64,000 nt of DNA from Portulaca oleracea (Eukaryota; Streptophyta; Magnoliopsida; Caryophyllales; Portulacaceae). The stretch spans positions 11,424,501-11,488,500 of the forward strand of contig CM055876.1 in assembly GCA_029582165.1 (NCBI GenBank), written 5' to 3'. Below are positions 12,056 through 22,964 of this stretch, piece after piece. Every line of letters begins with the position of its first letter. Within the stretch, counting starts at the first letter, position 1. The notes under the pieces are model-generated. The model searched no databases. It saw only the letters and a program-made list of their open reading frames with translations, and was not told where the DNA came from. The translations under genes and the position numbers were made by a program.

Positions 12056-13311
12056 TCAGCTCGCATAATAGATGGCGAAAGGCTTGCCATCTCTTCTTTG
12101 CCCCAAAACAGCCCCCAATGCGTAATCACTCGCATCACACATCACTTCAAACGGTAAACTCCAATTCGGGGCTTGCATAATAGGCGCAGTGATCAAAGCT
12201 TCTTTCAACCTATTGAAAGCACTCAAGCAAACATCATCAAATTCAAAAGGCACATCTTTGACAAGCAATCGGGTGAGAGGTCTAGCAATTTTTGAAAAAT
12301 CTTTAATGAACCGTCGGTTGAAACCAACGTGTCCAAGAAAGCTCCTAACACCCTTAACAGAAGTTGGAGGTGGTAATCTTTCAACCACCTCAACCTTTGC
12401 TTTGTCAACCTCAATGCCTTTGCTTGACACAATATGACCAAGGACTACACCCTCTTGTACCATGAAATGGCACTTCTCCCAATTTAAAACCAAATTCACT
12501 TCTTCACATCGAGACAACACTTTAGCAAGATTTCTCAAACAATGATCAAAAGAATTGCCATAGACTGAAAAATCATCCATAAACACCTCCATAATGTCCT
12601 CAATAAAATCAGAGAAAATAGCCATCATGCATCGTTGAAAGGTAGCGGGTGCATTACACAACCCAAATGGCATTCTCCTATAGGCAAATGTACCGTAAGG
12701 ACATGTAAAGGTGGTCTTTTCCTGATCACTAGGGTGGATAGGGATTTGGAAAAACCCGGAATACCCATCTAGATAACAAAAGAATGAATTATTCGCCAGT
12801 CTTTCAAGCATTTGGTCAATGAAGGGGAGAGGGAAATGGTCTTCATGGGTGGCATCATTCAACTCATGTAATCAATACACATCCTCCACCTCAGAATACC
12901 TGGTAGGAATCAACTCATTGTTCTCATTTTTCACCACAGTCATCCCCCCTTTCTTAGGCACAACATGCACCGGACTCACCCACTCACTATCAGAAATAGG
13001 GTAGATAATCCCAGCATCAAGTAATTTCAAGACCTCTTTTTTCACTACCTCTTTCATGTTAGGGTTTAACCTTCTTTGACTTTGAATGGTGGGTTTATAA
13101 TCATCTTCCATCAAAATCCTATGCATGCAAAATGAGGGACTAATTCCTTTAAGGTCATCTATGGTATAACCAATGGCCTTACGATGCGACCTAAGGACTC
13201 TCAACAATGAATCAATCTCAGCATCATTCAAGTTTGCATTCACTATCACAGGATAAGAGGAATCGGGGCCAAGAAATTCATACCTTAGGGAAGAAGGGAG
13301 AGGTTTTAGTT
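12056..13311 (-). pseudogene. Athila pol, reverse transcriptase part
   Basis: This part contains the usual blocks: RRLNPNMKEVVKKEVLKLLD, SPVHVVPKKGG, DHFPLPFIDQMLERL, FCYLDGYSGFFQIPIHP, FGLCNAPATFQRCM and the catalytic FMDDFSVYG. Connection-domain motifs follow (FLGHVGFNRRFIKDFS and CDASDYALGAVLGQ). Near 12,870-12,905 the conserved WRMCIDY block is found only in a different frame, so two compensating indels and a stop disrupt the gene. Confidence 0.88.
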
Positions 13312-13940
13312 CTACCTTTGGTGCTTCCTTCTCGCTCGAAGCTTCTTGTTTTTGCTTTCAACCTCTAGTGCCTCCACCGTTTCCAACGTTGGTGGAACTT
13401 CTGTGGATGCCTGCAAGAGCTTCACACAATGGGCAACCTCGGGATCGTGATCCTGGGTTTTACAGTTAGACAACAAACAAAGCTCAAGAGGATCGTGAGA
13501 ACGAAAGTTAGTGCTATCTTCCCTAAGAATGGAATCAATGATATCCACTCTAAAGCAATCATCAGAAAATGCAGGGAATTTAGCTGCTTCAAACAAATTA
13601 AATTCAGCTTTCTCACCTCCTATACTAAAGGACATCCTACCATTTTTCACATCAATGCAACCCCCAGCCGTAGCCATGAAAGGTCTACCAAGAATAATGG
13701 GGGTACGGGTGTCTTCCTCCATCTCTAGGATAACAAAGTCAAAAGGAACAAAGAAGCTACCCAACTTAATGGGGACATCCTCTAAAATTCCTATGGGAAA
13801 CTTTACCGATCGGTCGGCCAACTGGAGGGAAATGGTAGTGGGCTTTAGTTCACCCATACCAAGCTTTTGGGACAGAGAGAGGGGCATAAGACTCACATTA
13901 GAACCAAGATCACATAATGCACGGTCTATGGAAATCTTTC
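13312..13940 (-). pseudogene. Athila pol, aspartic protease part
   Basis: The retroviral-type protease motif CDLGSNVSLMPLSL is followed by IILGRPFMATAG, the flap and second hydrophobic motif typical of Ty3/gypsy proteases. A TGA near 13,940 separates it from gag. A frameshift near 13,325 separates it from reverse transcriptase. Confidence 0.82.
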
Positions 13941-15902
13941 AAACTTCACAAGGAATGGTGAAGCTACCGGGATCCTTAAGCTTCGGGGGAAGCTTATTTT
14001 GGAGCACGGCACTACATGTGTTAAATGCCACTGCCTCATGCTCTTCCTCTTGTTTGTCAAAATTTCCTTCAAAAATTTAGCGTAGGAAGGCATTTGAGAC
14101 AGGGCATCGGTGAATGGAATGTTAATATGAAGTTTCTTGAGGACCTCTAAGAACTTCCCTAATTGCTTATCACTTTTAGCCTTAGCCAATCTTTGAGGGA
14201 AAGGCAAGGGTGGAGTATAAACTCTTTGGGGAATTTTTGTTGCATCCTTAGAAATTTCTTTCTCAACTTGTACATCAACCTCAAACACAGGTTTTTTAGG
14301 AGGCACATTTACCTCTTCATGCACATCATTACTCACATCAGCATTCACATCATTCACAACATTCTCAACATCAACTACATTCTCAGCAACATCATCATCA
14401 TGCACATCAACAACAACATGCTCATCACACACACCCCTAGGCCCCGCCAATTGCGTCCCGCTTCTTAAGGTTATGGCATTGCATTGGTCCTTTGGGTTCG
14501 CAACAGGTTGGCTAGGAAGCTTTCCTGGAGGAGTGGTGGAAGTACTAGCCTGACTAGCAATATGAGATTCAAGCATTTTGTTGTGAGTGGCCAACTGGTC
14601 AACTCTATCAACTAAAAGCTTGATATTCTCTTCTTGCTGATTTTGAGACACAACCATACGTTCCACCAATGCCTTCCAGTCAGGCTCTTGGGTTTGTCGA
14701 GGCTGGGGTTGGGGTTGGGCTTGTTGTCTTTGGAAACAAGGTGGTCTTTGGGTCTGTTGTTGTTGGTGTGGACCCGTGGGATTGTTATTCCGATAGGAAA
14801 AATTAGGATGATATCTAAATCCCGGGTTGTAAACATTAGAGTATGGGTTAAAGTTCTGTCTTGGGTTTCCAATATAATTGGTCTGGTCCGAGGTCTCGGG
14901 ACTAGCTAACCCAACAGGACAAAACAAGGTCTCATGCTCAAGTGAATTACAAGAAGCACACGGTAGGGGAGGATTGGGATTTACATGCAAACGGTCTATC
15001 TTTTGAGTCACAACATCTATTTTACCAGTCAAAACAGAAATGGCATCGACATCATACTTACCTCCCGTTCTCGAGGAACGGGGCTTGGACCATTGATGGC
15101 TGTTGGACGCCATTTGCTCGATCAAAGAATAGAGATCATCGACCGCTTTGTTCATGATGTTCCCCCCAGCTGCTGCGAGAATCATCGCCCTCAACTGATC
15201 ATCCACTCCATTGTAGAAGGCATGGATGGGCACCCATGGCTCAAGACCATGATGTGGACACCGGCGAAGTAGATCCTTGAACCATTCCCAAGCCTCGTAC
15301 AGGTTCTCATCCGGCTCTTGGACGAAGGTGGATATTTGGTTGCGGAGGCTTGTCAACTTACTTGGCGGGAAATATTTGTTAAGAAATGCGATCGCCATCT
15401 GATCAAAAGTGGTGATGGAGTTCGGCGGAAGAGAGTCTAGCCACTCCCATGCTCGATCCTCCAAGGAAAACGGAAACAACCGCAGCTTGATTGCATCCGG
15501 TGAAGCCCCGTTCGCCTTGAACGTATCGCACACCTGGCGAAAGATACGGAGGTGTCGGTTGGGGTCCTCACTAGGGTGACCACGAAATGGCGAAGCTTTA
15601 ACCAGATTAATCAAGGAATTCTTCAGCTCAAAATCATTGTTGGCGATGTTGGGAGGGTTGATGGCTGTGGGAGAATCTGTGACATTTGGGGCCATGTATT
15701 GTTCCAATGTCTTCGGTTGTGCTTCTCCACCGGCCATTTTCGATTGTGATGCAGACTCCTCTTCTTGCTTCTTGCTAGCTTTCTCTGTTCGCAGCCTCTT
15801 TCTCCGAGAACGGAAAGTGCGTTCAATCTCGGGATCGAACTCAAATTCCGGAGATTTTTGCATACACCAAGAGTACCTAGCAAAACAAGAAATGAAACAC
15901 AA
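13926..15902 (-). pseudogene. Athila gag, frameshifted at the 3' end
   Basis: A long minus-strand frame of 658 codons; the native start may be the internal MQKSPEFEF or MAGGEAQPK. The capsid region contains FRGHPSEDPNRHLRIFRQVC, LRLFPFSLEDRAWEWLDSLP and FPPSKLTSLRNQISTF, the Retrotransposon_gag signature of plant Ty3/gypsy elements. A zinc knuckle of form CX2CX4HX4C (CASCNSLEHETLFC) lies at about 14,915-14,960. A Q- and P-rich linker follows. Near 14,037 a small indel shifts the frame, because the expected LPPKLKDPGSFTIPC is read in another frame. The product would form the particle core. Confidence 0.88.
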
Positions 15903-16005
15903 TCAATCACAAGTAAAGGAATGAAAAAGAAAGAAAATAAAATAAAATAAAAAAAACAGCTTAGTCAATCTAAGAGTCTTCGCTTAATGGCTACTAGGGA
16001 CAAAG

Positions 16006-16020
16006 TCCCGCAGCGCCAAA
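16006..16020 (-). other. Primer-binding site of Athila, tRNA-Asp type
   Basis: On the minus strand, TTTTTTGGCGCTGCGGGA lies just inside the 5' LTR. Athila elements commonly use a TGGCGCC...GGGGA site complementary to tRNA-Asp; here the middle is degenerate or shortened. The exact LTR edge is uncertain by several bases because the last 19 bp differ from the left LTR. Confidence 0.6.
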
Positions 16021-16021
16021 A

Positions 16022-17267
16022 AACTTAGCGGGGCATGGCGCGGGTACTATTGTAGCAATGTCAAGGTCGATCCCACAGGGACTTGGTCTAGTAATTCAGT
16101 GAACTATCCCTCTACTTGATTGCTAAGCTAATCGGGTTGATGAATTTTTTTATGACTTCTAAAGAACTAACTAGAACTAAAGTGGACTAGAAAGGATTAA
16201 CTCGAGGTAATTCGATGGATGAAGACTTCTAGGGTTTTACTCACCTAACAACAGGGTCTGAAAGCCAGATTAAAGTATGCACAAGAAAGTAACTCAAAGG
16301 AATCAAGAATCGATAACCTCTAAATTCTATCGCCCTTTCGATGCTAAATAGAATTATCCTGACTAACCTAATCAACAACTTTCGTCTGCTTTTCAGGTTA
16401 AGCAGAATTGAAGGTCTAAGCAAGGTCAGGTTATCTAATTCACCTAATTCACCTTTCGGTACTTCTTAGGTTAATTTCTGAATTACAAACATCCAAGGCA
16501 TTAAGAACATTCGTAAGCAAGAAAAACACAACCTTCTATTGATTCAATTGAGAATTCAAGTACAAACTAAAACATTTCTAATCAAACTCCATATTGATGG
16601 TTCATAAAACCCTAGAAAGAACGAAATCTACTCACAAGTATTCATTGAAAACAAGAAATACATTCTAAACATGGTAATCAATTCTAGAATTAAGGAAGAG
16701 AAAGTGAGAAGAGTAAAGCAAACACTAGGGAGAAATTCGTAGGATTCTCTCAAGAACTTCACAAGAGTGTTGCGCGCTTCTTCTCGAATTCCAAATCTTC
16801 AATGCCTTCGAATTGATTCTTGATGAATGGAGGTGTTTTTGGTGAAGAATTCCTCTCTAAAAATCTCTCTTTTCTGCCCATAATCAGTGATAACCGCGTT
16901 CCCCTCCTTTTCCCCGGTTATCTCCGCAAAAATAACTGCCGCAGCGAGAAAACAGCTCCAACCACGGTCCGTGGCTGTTACCACGGGCAACCCGAGGTTG
17001 GCGCTGTCTCGCAGTTTTCTGCTCGTTTCTTGCTGAAAATTTTACCACGGTCTTATCAACAGTAGTTGATGCCCGTGGTACCCTTGGCCTTACCAAATTT
17101 GCTCTAAAAATCACCTTTTTGGCCCTAAAACTTGAAAATCAATGCCAAAAATGCAAAGACCAAGTGTAAATAGAGAAATAGGGAAGATTAAACACCTTTT
17201 TAGCCAAAAATCACCATGATTATGCTTCTAGCATACCTAGAAATAAGTGCAAATAATGCACTTATCA
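16022..17267 (-). repeat. Athila 5' LTR (right copy)
   Basis: About 1,246 bp. It starts on the minus strand with TGATAAGTGCATTATTTGCA. It holds the stretch of about 430 bp that the left LTR lacks (16,587-17,016), including the CCACGGTCCGTGG module at about 16,959. It lacks about 70 bp present in the left LTR. Confidence 0.88.
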
Positions 17268-18143
17268 GCTTGTTGAGATTTTTGAGTTTAAACAACCAAT
17301 TTCTAGGGTTAGAGTCCTTGTAAGTTCTACTTCATGTTTGTGTGTTTGTGGTTGAGATTTTGGTCCTTAGGCTTCCAATATACTTTATTTAGTTCTCATA
17401 ATCATTCATAGATCACCTACTTAGCCATTAACTAACATAACTCCCTGAGTTTTCCTACCCAGGTACACTCACTAAGATTCATTCTTAGTTATAAGAAACA
17501 TTCACTATGAAAAAATTACAAAGAAGGATTTAAGAAGATCGTTTTCAAGAGGTTTTCAAATCAACTCCTTATCACCAAACCAATGCTTCTCTTCTTCAAT
17601 ATTTATCTTCCTTTTATGACCAGTGTTTCATTCGACCATTAGTGCATAGGAAGGGAAGCTTCCAATATATTTGGCAATTTTTACGAATTTGTTGTGTTTC
17701 CAAAACAATGCTCGAGTCTTTTTCCAATTGATCTGTAGATGCTTCCTTCTGAAAATAGCTTCTCGCAAATCCTTTAAGAATTATACACTTATAAATTCAA
17801 GTATTGTATTTATAAGTAACTCTTTGTTACCTTGGAAAGTCCTTGATGGGATCCAATTTTTTGGAGAGTGGATAGTTGCACCATATCTTTTGATGACAAT
17901 TTGTTTTATCTATCTATATAGCGAATGAATTTCGGTTTTTCAATTCAAAACTTAATAAGTCTTTAGTCAAGTACAATCTATCAAGGGGATTCGTAGGCTC
18001 AACATATCAAGAGCCATATTCCATTCTCGAGCTATGTATATATAGTGTACATTACTGGTGTTACAGTTTCGGAAATACAAGATTGTCATAATATTGTGAT
18101 TTGCAATGTCAACATAAGGACAACATTACGATTATGCTATCAA

Positions 18144-18145
<2 letters not shown>
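17268..18145. repeat. Dispersed repeat R1, copy A, right part
   Basis: It resumes exactly after the Athila element with the duplicated GCTTG and is collinear with 24,273-25,130 (R1 copy B), for example GAGATTTTTGAGTTTAAACA and TAACATTACGATTATGCTAT equivalents. There is no coding sequence. It is followed by a microsatellite. Confidence 0.8.

Positions 18146-18197
<52 letters not shown>
18145..18197. repeat. (CA)n(TA)n microsatellite
   Basis: A run of CA units is followed by TA units directly against the Pack-MULE left end. Confidence 0.95.
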
Positions 18198-20009
18198 GGG
18201 AAATTGGATTCTAATAATCCCTACTTTTGCAAATTGGATGGAAATAATCCCTACATTAAATTTGTATTTTGGTGGTCCAAAAAAAAAATGTATTTGAGTT
18301 GGACGCCGGCGAGTTGAGTGGCGGTGACTCGGTGGTTTGCTGACTTGGCATTATGGGCTTGTGTTTGACCGCATTGACCTCTTATGTGGATGCCACCTCA
18401 GCTTAAAAACACACACATTCATTTTTTCCCCTTTTTTCCAATCCAGGGTGGAACCTTGATTATCCCCCTTTATTCCTCTCTCTTCTTTCCCCTAATTAAA
18501 ATCTTTCCCCTAATTAAAAAACCCCATCTCCTGTCAACCGCCATTCCACCCCCGTCTCCTCAATTCCTTCACCATCTCCCCCTCCCTCCATTGCAACCTC
18601 TTTTCTCCCTAATTGTGCTTACAATCTCTTTTCTCTCTAATTAATAGCGGGTTGAGATAAACTTTATGGACATTATTACATGGACATGGATGCTCTGTTG
18701 GAGCAGTTTCTCTCTCTAGTTTCTGTCTTTCTCTCTCTAATTTGTGAGGTTGTGGGTTGCTTTGCTGAGAAGCTCAATAGATATGGAGGGGGGAGTGTGA
18801 TTTTTAATCTTGGTTTTTGAAATTAAATTCGTTAACAAATGGAGAAACAAACAGGGGATCTGTAAGTCCGACCATCCCCATTAAAACCCATACAAACTGT
18901 CCTAAACCTAATCGCCCGGAGATCAGAGAGCTTGAGCACTAAATGGAGCACATTCCCATTTGCAACTCCATAATCACGAACAAGAGAGTTGCTACGGGAT
19001 TATTCCCCCCCCTCTCCGCAAATCAATTTCTGGTTTTTCACCACAAATCCATTGCAACTTTGAATCATGAGCTTCACGGACTTGATCGAGTCCGATTCAA
19101 AGACTCGAAATGGGAGCATGTTCCCAGAAACACTTAGGAAAACAAGTATGGCTTCGTCCAGATTTAAATCAAATGTGTTGTGAAAATAATGAGGGGAAAC
19201 CACAGGCTCTTCCTCCTCCGACCAACTCGAACCCGCACCTGATTCCACCGGGTCTGACTAGTTTGAGTCATGGCTGGCCTAGATCCGGCTCAACTACTGG
19301 TCAGGGATGGGGAAGAAGGCGGAGGCTAGGAAGGCCATGAAGGGGTGGAAGTCCGACGGTTCATCCTTGTTCTCGATCTTCGATTGGGAGCAACCTATTG
19401 CATCGAACTGAAATATGGGCAGATAGATATGATTTTGGTGGGATTGGATTGGATGTGAGCAGGAGGTGGGAAAAGTAGGATAGAGAAATTGAATGAGGAA
19501 GAATGTAGGACTATAGGAGGGAGATGGTTAAGGGTTTAGGTAGGAAATCCAGGTGAAGTGTAGAGGAGATTAAGTGAAGAGAGAATAAGAAAAAGAGGGA
19601 GATTGAGTGGAATTTGGGGATTAACAGGAAAGAGATAATGATGATGGATGAATACGAGTTGGTAGAAAAAATTGAAGGTTTTAGAAATAAAAAAAAGATT
19701 TAAGAAAGGTTTTTTTTTTTACCACATATAAATTAACGGAAAGAAGAGAGATTTCCAGCTGGGAAACTGAAAAAAAGAAAACATTAGGTGGCAAGTATTT
19801 TTAAGCTGAGGTGGCAACCAAAAATTAAGTTGACGCGGTCAAACACATGCCCATAGTGCCAAGTCAGCAAACCACCGAGTCACCGCCACTCAACTCGCCG
19901 GCATCCCACTCAAATACAATTTTTTTTTGGACCACCAGAATATAAATTGAAAATAGGGATTATTGTCATCCGATTTGCAAAAGTAGGGATTGTTAGAATC
20001 CAATTTTCC
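18198..20009. mobile_element. Pack-MULE with about 210-bp terminal inverted repeats
   Basis: The left arm (18,198-18,412) starts GGGAAATTGGATTCTAATAA and runs to CACCTCAGCTTAAAAA. The right arm (19,801-20,009) is its inverted copy, with the same landmarks: GGTGGTCCAAA, CGGCGAGTTGAGTGGCGGTG, GTTTGCTGACTTGGCA and GGTGGCATC-type segments. Long terminal repeats of this size are typical of Mutator-like elements. The centre holds a captured piece of a host gene and no transposase, which is the Pack-MULE arrangement. A 9-bp duplication cannot be read because the left flank is (TA)n and the right flank is a LINE poly-A tail. Confidence 0.85.
18870..19248 (-). pseudogene. Captured fragment of phosphatidylinositol 4-kinase gamma
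   Basis: The minus strand encodes EAILVFLSVSGNMLPFRVFE, SDSIKSVKLMIQSCNGFVV and KNQKLICG. After a frame change in a G run near 19,005-19,015 it continues RSNSLVRDYGVANGNVLHLV and LKLSDLRAIRF. This is the N-terminal ubiquitin-like domain of plant PI4K-gamma (UBDK-gamma) proteins, recognised from the family pattern MRVLESDSI...KLRIQ...VVRNQKLVFGGRELAR...VRDYGV. Only the first ubiquitin-like domain is present. The kinase domain is absent and the reading frame is broken, so no active kinase can result. It lies wholly inside the Pack-MULE. Confidence 0.82.
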
Positions 20010-20013
20010 TATA

Positions 20014-20705
20014 TTTTTTTTTTTTTGCACAAAGTACAGGCTATATTACCAACCAAATGAAAGAGATTACAACAGGATCCACCAGGCAGGGTGGGATTAC
20101 ATATTCAGCACAAGGTCCACAATCTTCATGGATTTTTTCCTATTTCTAGCTAGGGCTAGGCACCTGGTTTGAACTTCAGTTTTAATTCTTTGAACAATGG
20201 CATTTGCAGTGGAGGCTTTGTGCTTGTGAACCCTTATATTTCGCTCCATCCAGATATTGTAGATATAGGTACAGAAGATAGTTGCTTGGAGCTGCCTCTT
20301 ACAGCTAGGGATTGTTGTGTCCGTAGAGCTTGAGCCCAGTGGGGGATGGACGGATGAGAACATTGCCCCCAAGCTTGGAGGTGACGTCGCACTTCTGTTC
20401 CCAGTGGGCAGCCCACAAAGAGGTGTGTGATCGTCTCTTCACAGTCAGTGCAGATTGGGCAGGCTGTCTCTTGTTCGGTCCATCTACAAGTCCTGGATTT
20501 GACCGGGAGGTGCTCGTCCTGGCAAACCCAATTTATAAAGGCATGGCGTGGGGCTATAAGCTTTCCCCAAGGAAGTTGTTGCCAGTTAGGACATTGTTGG
20601 CTATTCAGTAACCACTGGTACCCGCGCTTGACGGAGTATGATCCATCCTCCGTTGTGGGCCATTTCCATTTGATTCCCAGTTCCGACCCCCATTGGAGAT
20701 TTGGG
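20014..20705 (-). pseudogene. LINE 3' fragment (zinc-binding RT domain and tail)
   Basis: The minus strand encodes YSVKRGYQWLL, then CPICTDCEETITHLFVGCP, the zf-RVT motif found at the C-terminus of plant LINE reverse transcriptases, then IYNIWMERNIRVHKHK. It ends with TGTACTTTGTGC followed by a poly-A tail, read as the T run at 20,014-20,034. One frame change lies near 20,235. It is truncated at its 5' end and abuts the Pack-MULE. Confidence 0.8.
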
Positions 20706-20930
20706 AAGATTTAAAAAAAATAATATTGAAAATAATATTTGTATTAAAATTGGTAAAAGTATGAGTTAAATTTCTATTTTTGTTATATACTTATATAGGT
20801 AATCCATTTTTTTTTATACCAGGTAATTGTCCAACACGTCGAGCCCTCTATCTCAAGCATACACTAATCCATCAGCCTCATAATGGATGGAGTAAGGGAT
20901 GTCAAAGCCCGATATAGGACACATACCTTC
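20706..20930. repeat. Repeat shared with the Stowaway-type element at 26,166
   Basis: It matches about 26,208-26,440: GATTTAAAAAAAATAATATT, GAGTTAAATTTC, ACCAGGTAAT, ATAATGGATRGAGTARGG and AAAGCCCGATA. The copy here is truncated on its left by the LINE fragment. Confidence 0.7.
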
Positions 20931-21847
20931 CATTCACTCCGGCCCAGAAGGCGGTCCGAGCCCAGAAAGAAGAAGCATTGGCCGCATGGCCTACGATCGA
21001 TGTTTCACTCTGGCCCGCTGCTGGTGTCCACGTCATCGATCCGCTTGATTCGACATCATAGGCCGCCTGGCCTACACTTTGCAATTAAAATTTTGGCGCC
21101 ATAATCCTCCCGCCAATCCCTTGATCACATCCCCTCTTATTTGACTCGGGTTGACCTTGATCTCTTCATAGGCCACATGGCCTATGATCATGCATATAGA
21201 GGCATGATCCGTGGAGCATGTGCCTCGTCCTTCCCTCTTAATCACTCACCTCCCACCTATAAATACCCCCTACTTCTCCATTCATTTGACCAACATTCAA
21301 CATCAACTGTCATCATCAACTCTTCTCGTCAACTTTCTCCCTCAACTATTGTCCACTCTCCATTTTGCTCCTCTAATCATCCTCATTATCATCATCCTAT
21401 CATCCATACACCATACTTCTAGCTACCCTTACACTCATCCTTGCATCCAAGTTTTTAAACCGGCACTAAATCCAAGCATTCGGAAATGAATCTTTCATCC
21501 ATCCCACTAAAACTTAAAGTGAGGTTTGTGCATCTTTTGTATTCCAATCATGTAATTTTATTCTTTAAGTTATCTTTCTTGTACATTATTTTGTAAAAAC
21601 TAATTATTTTAATCTTTGCATGCTCGGAATATAATTTTGTAAAATTAATTAAACTTCTCCCCGCTCATTTCATTTCAAGTTTGATTCTAGTAGAGTCAGT
21701 TTTCAAACAGGCGAAATCGAGAATCCTTTAATTTTCAAATTCGTAACATTTCCCTCGGATTCAGAATTCGGATTCGTAGACTAGAGTCATTTTTATTTCT
21801 TTTTGGTTTGTCAATTTCCTTAAATCGGCTGGCAACTCTTCTTTATA
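20931..21847 (+). repeat. Probable LTR or LTR-like promoter unit with palindromes
   Basis: A GC-richer upstream part with repeated palindromes near CATAGGCCACATGGCCTATG (about 20,978, 21,056, 21,166, and a relative at 21,954) leads to a TATA box (CTATAAATACCCC, 21,257-21,269), then a C- and T-rich leader with no gene. This is the layout of a Ty3/gypsy LTR U3-R-U5 in plus orientation. Terminal TG and CA bases and target duplications could not be fixed, so the assignment is inference. Confidence 0.45.
21257..21269 (+). promoter_or_regulatory. TATA box of LTR-like unit
   Basis: CTATAAATACCCC, with three palindromes upstream and a pyrimidine-rich transcribed leader downstream. Confidence 0.5.
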
Positions 21848-22090
21848 ACCGTTTTTATTATTATCCGCGCATGTTTGTTACACCAAAAAATTTATAAAAA
21901 GATCTTATATTTATTTTGTCCTAATCTATGGCCGGCCCATGATCGAGGATGTGTCATAGGTCATGCGACCTATGACCCTCTCTGGTGGCCCCTCCCCTCT
22001 CTTTTGGGCCAATGTTCGGATATAATTAATATAAGGTCATTAATAAAATAGTTTGGTGTAATTTCATGTGCGCTAATAATAAAATCGGTC
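21848..22090. repeat. Small fold-back element
   Basis: ACCGTTTTTATTATTATCCG at 21,849 and following is inverted as CGCTAATAATAAAATCGGT ending at about 22,090. The match extends inward over TTACACCAA and TTGGTGTAA. The arms are about 75 bp and imperfect. The loop contains another palindrome (CATAGGTCATGCGACCTATG). Confidence 0.55.
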
Positions 22091-22337
22091 CTTAAATGAA
22101 TAAAAGTCTCTCATCTCGAAAATGATTTTTAGAAAGTAAAAACATCCTTATTTGAGGATTAAGCAACCTTAGTCGGCTCGTGATCATTAAGTAGCACACT
22201 CAAGGAAAAAGCGGTGGCTTTTCCCGGGAGTGATTTTACAGGTCCTCATCGATTTTATCTGGTCTAAACCGCTCATAGTAACTGACAACAACCGTCTATG
22301 GAAACTGTAAGTTAGTAACCTTCAATTACTACTAAAG

Positions 22338-22580
22338 TGTCCTTATGGATTTTGGGAGTGTTATGGGTTTAACTACTACTCGTTCAAGCTAAAAACTGCT
22401 CAACTACAACTAAAAACCACCCAAACCAAACAAGGGTCCTCATGGATTTTGGGAGTGTCATGGGCTCAACTGCATGCTTAGTCAAATATGAAAACTGCTC
22501 AACTGCAACTCAAAACTACCATAGACCAGTAATAGGGTGGTCCTCGTGGCTTTCGGCAATTTCATGGGTTGAAGTGCTCA
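22338..22580. repeat. Degenerate tandem repeat, about 102-bp period
   Basis: ATGGATTTTGGGAGTGTYAT at 22,344 and 22,443 and a diverged GTGGCTTTCGGCAATTTCAT at 22,548 mark about 2.5 units, each followed by an AAAACTGCTCAACT segment. No gene is seen from 22,090 to 22,964. Confidence 0.7.
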
Positions 22581-22964
22581 ACCGCTTTCAATATCGCTAT
22601 AAAAAGGATTCTATGATCCATTCTTGGAGATAGATTTTTCCTAGTATAAGTTCACCCTCTAAGCACTCACAAAAGTACTTCAAAATTATACTTTATTCGC
22701 TTAGGTACTCGAGGATTTTTCAAGTGAAAGTCATCATGGATTTCTCAAATGAAGGTCCTCGCGGATTAGTCTGAAGTTCAATAGCTCAATCTCATTGATT
22801 TGTTCGTCCTTGATGATTTACTGTTTACCATTCTTCGTGGATTTGGGTTCGACTAAAGGGGCAGTTCCTCATATATTTCTGCTTTCTAAGATCAACTGCG
22901 CTACGTTTCGGGCTCAACCAAAATTATGGTAGTTAACCTTTTCGTGTTTTTCTTGTAATTTGTT

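Larger units (their letters stand above)
5136..17267 (-). mobile_element. Athila-type Ty3/gypsy LTR retrotransposon, 12.1 kb, inactive
   Basis: A complete but decayed element reading right to left. The order is 5' LTR (16,022-17,267), tRNA-Asp-like primer site, gag, protease, reverse transcriptase, RNase H, integrase, a third ORF of the ATHILA ORF family, polypurine tract and 3' LTR (5,136-6,025). It is bounded by the 5-bp duplication GCTTG. Every ORF has stops or frameshifts. The LTRs differ by two large indels: about 430 bp is missing from the left LTR and about 70 bp from the right. The insertion is therefore not recent, or the LTRs exchanged sequence. The paralogous repeat at 24,270-24,290 shows the empty site. 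Confidence 0.92.

Noticed and set aside
20330..20714. Plus-strand frames overlapping the LINE fragment
   Set aside because: They are shadows of the minus-strand zf-RVT coding sequence.
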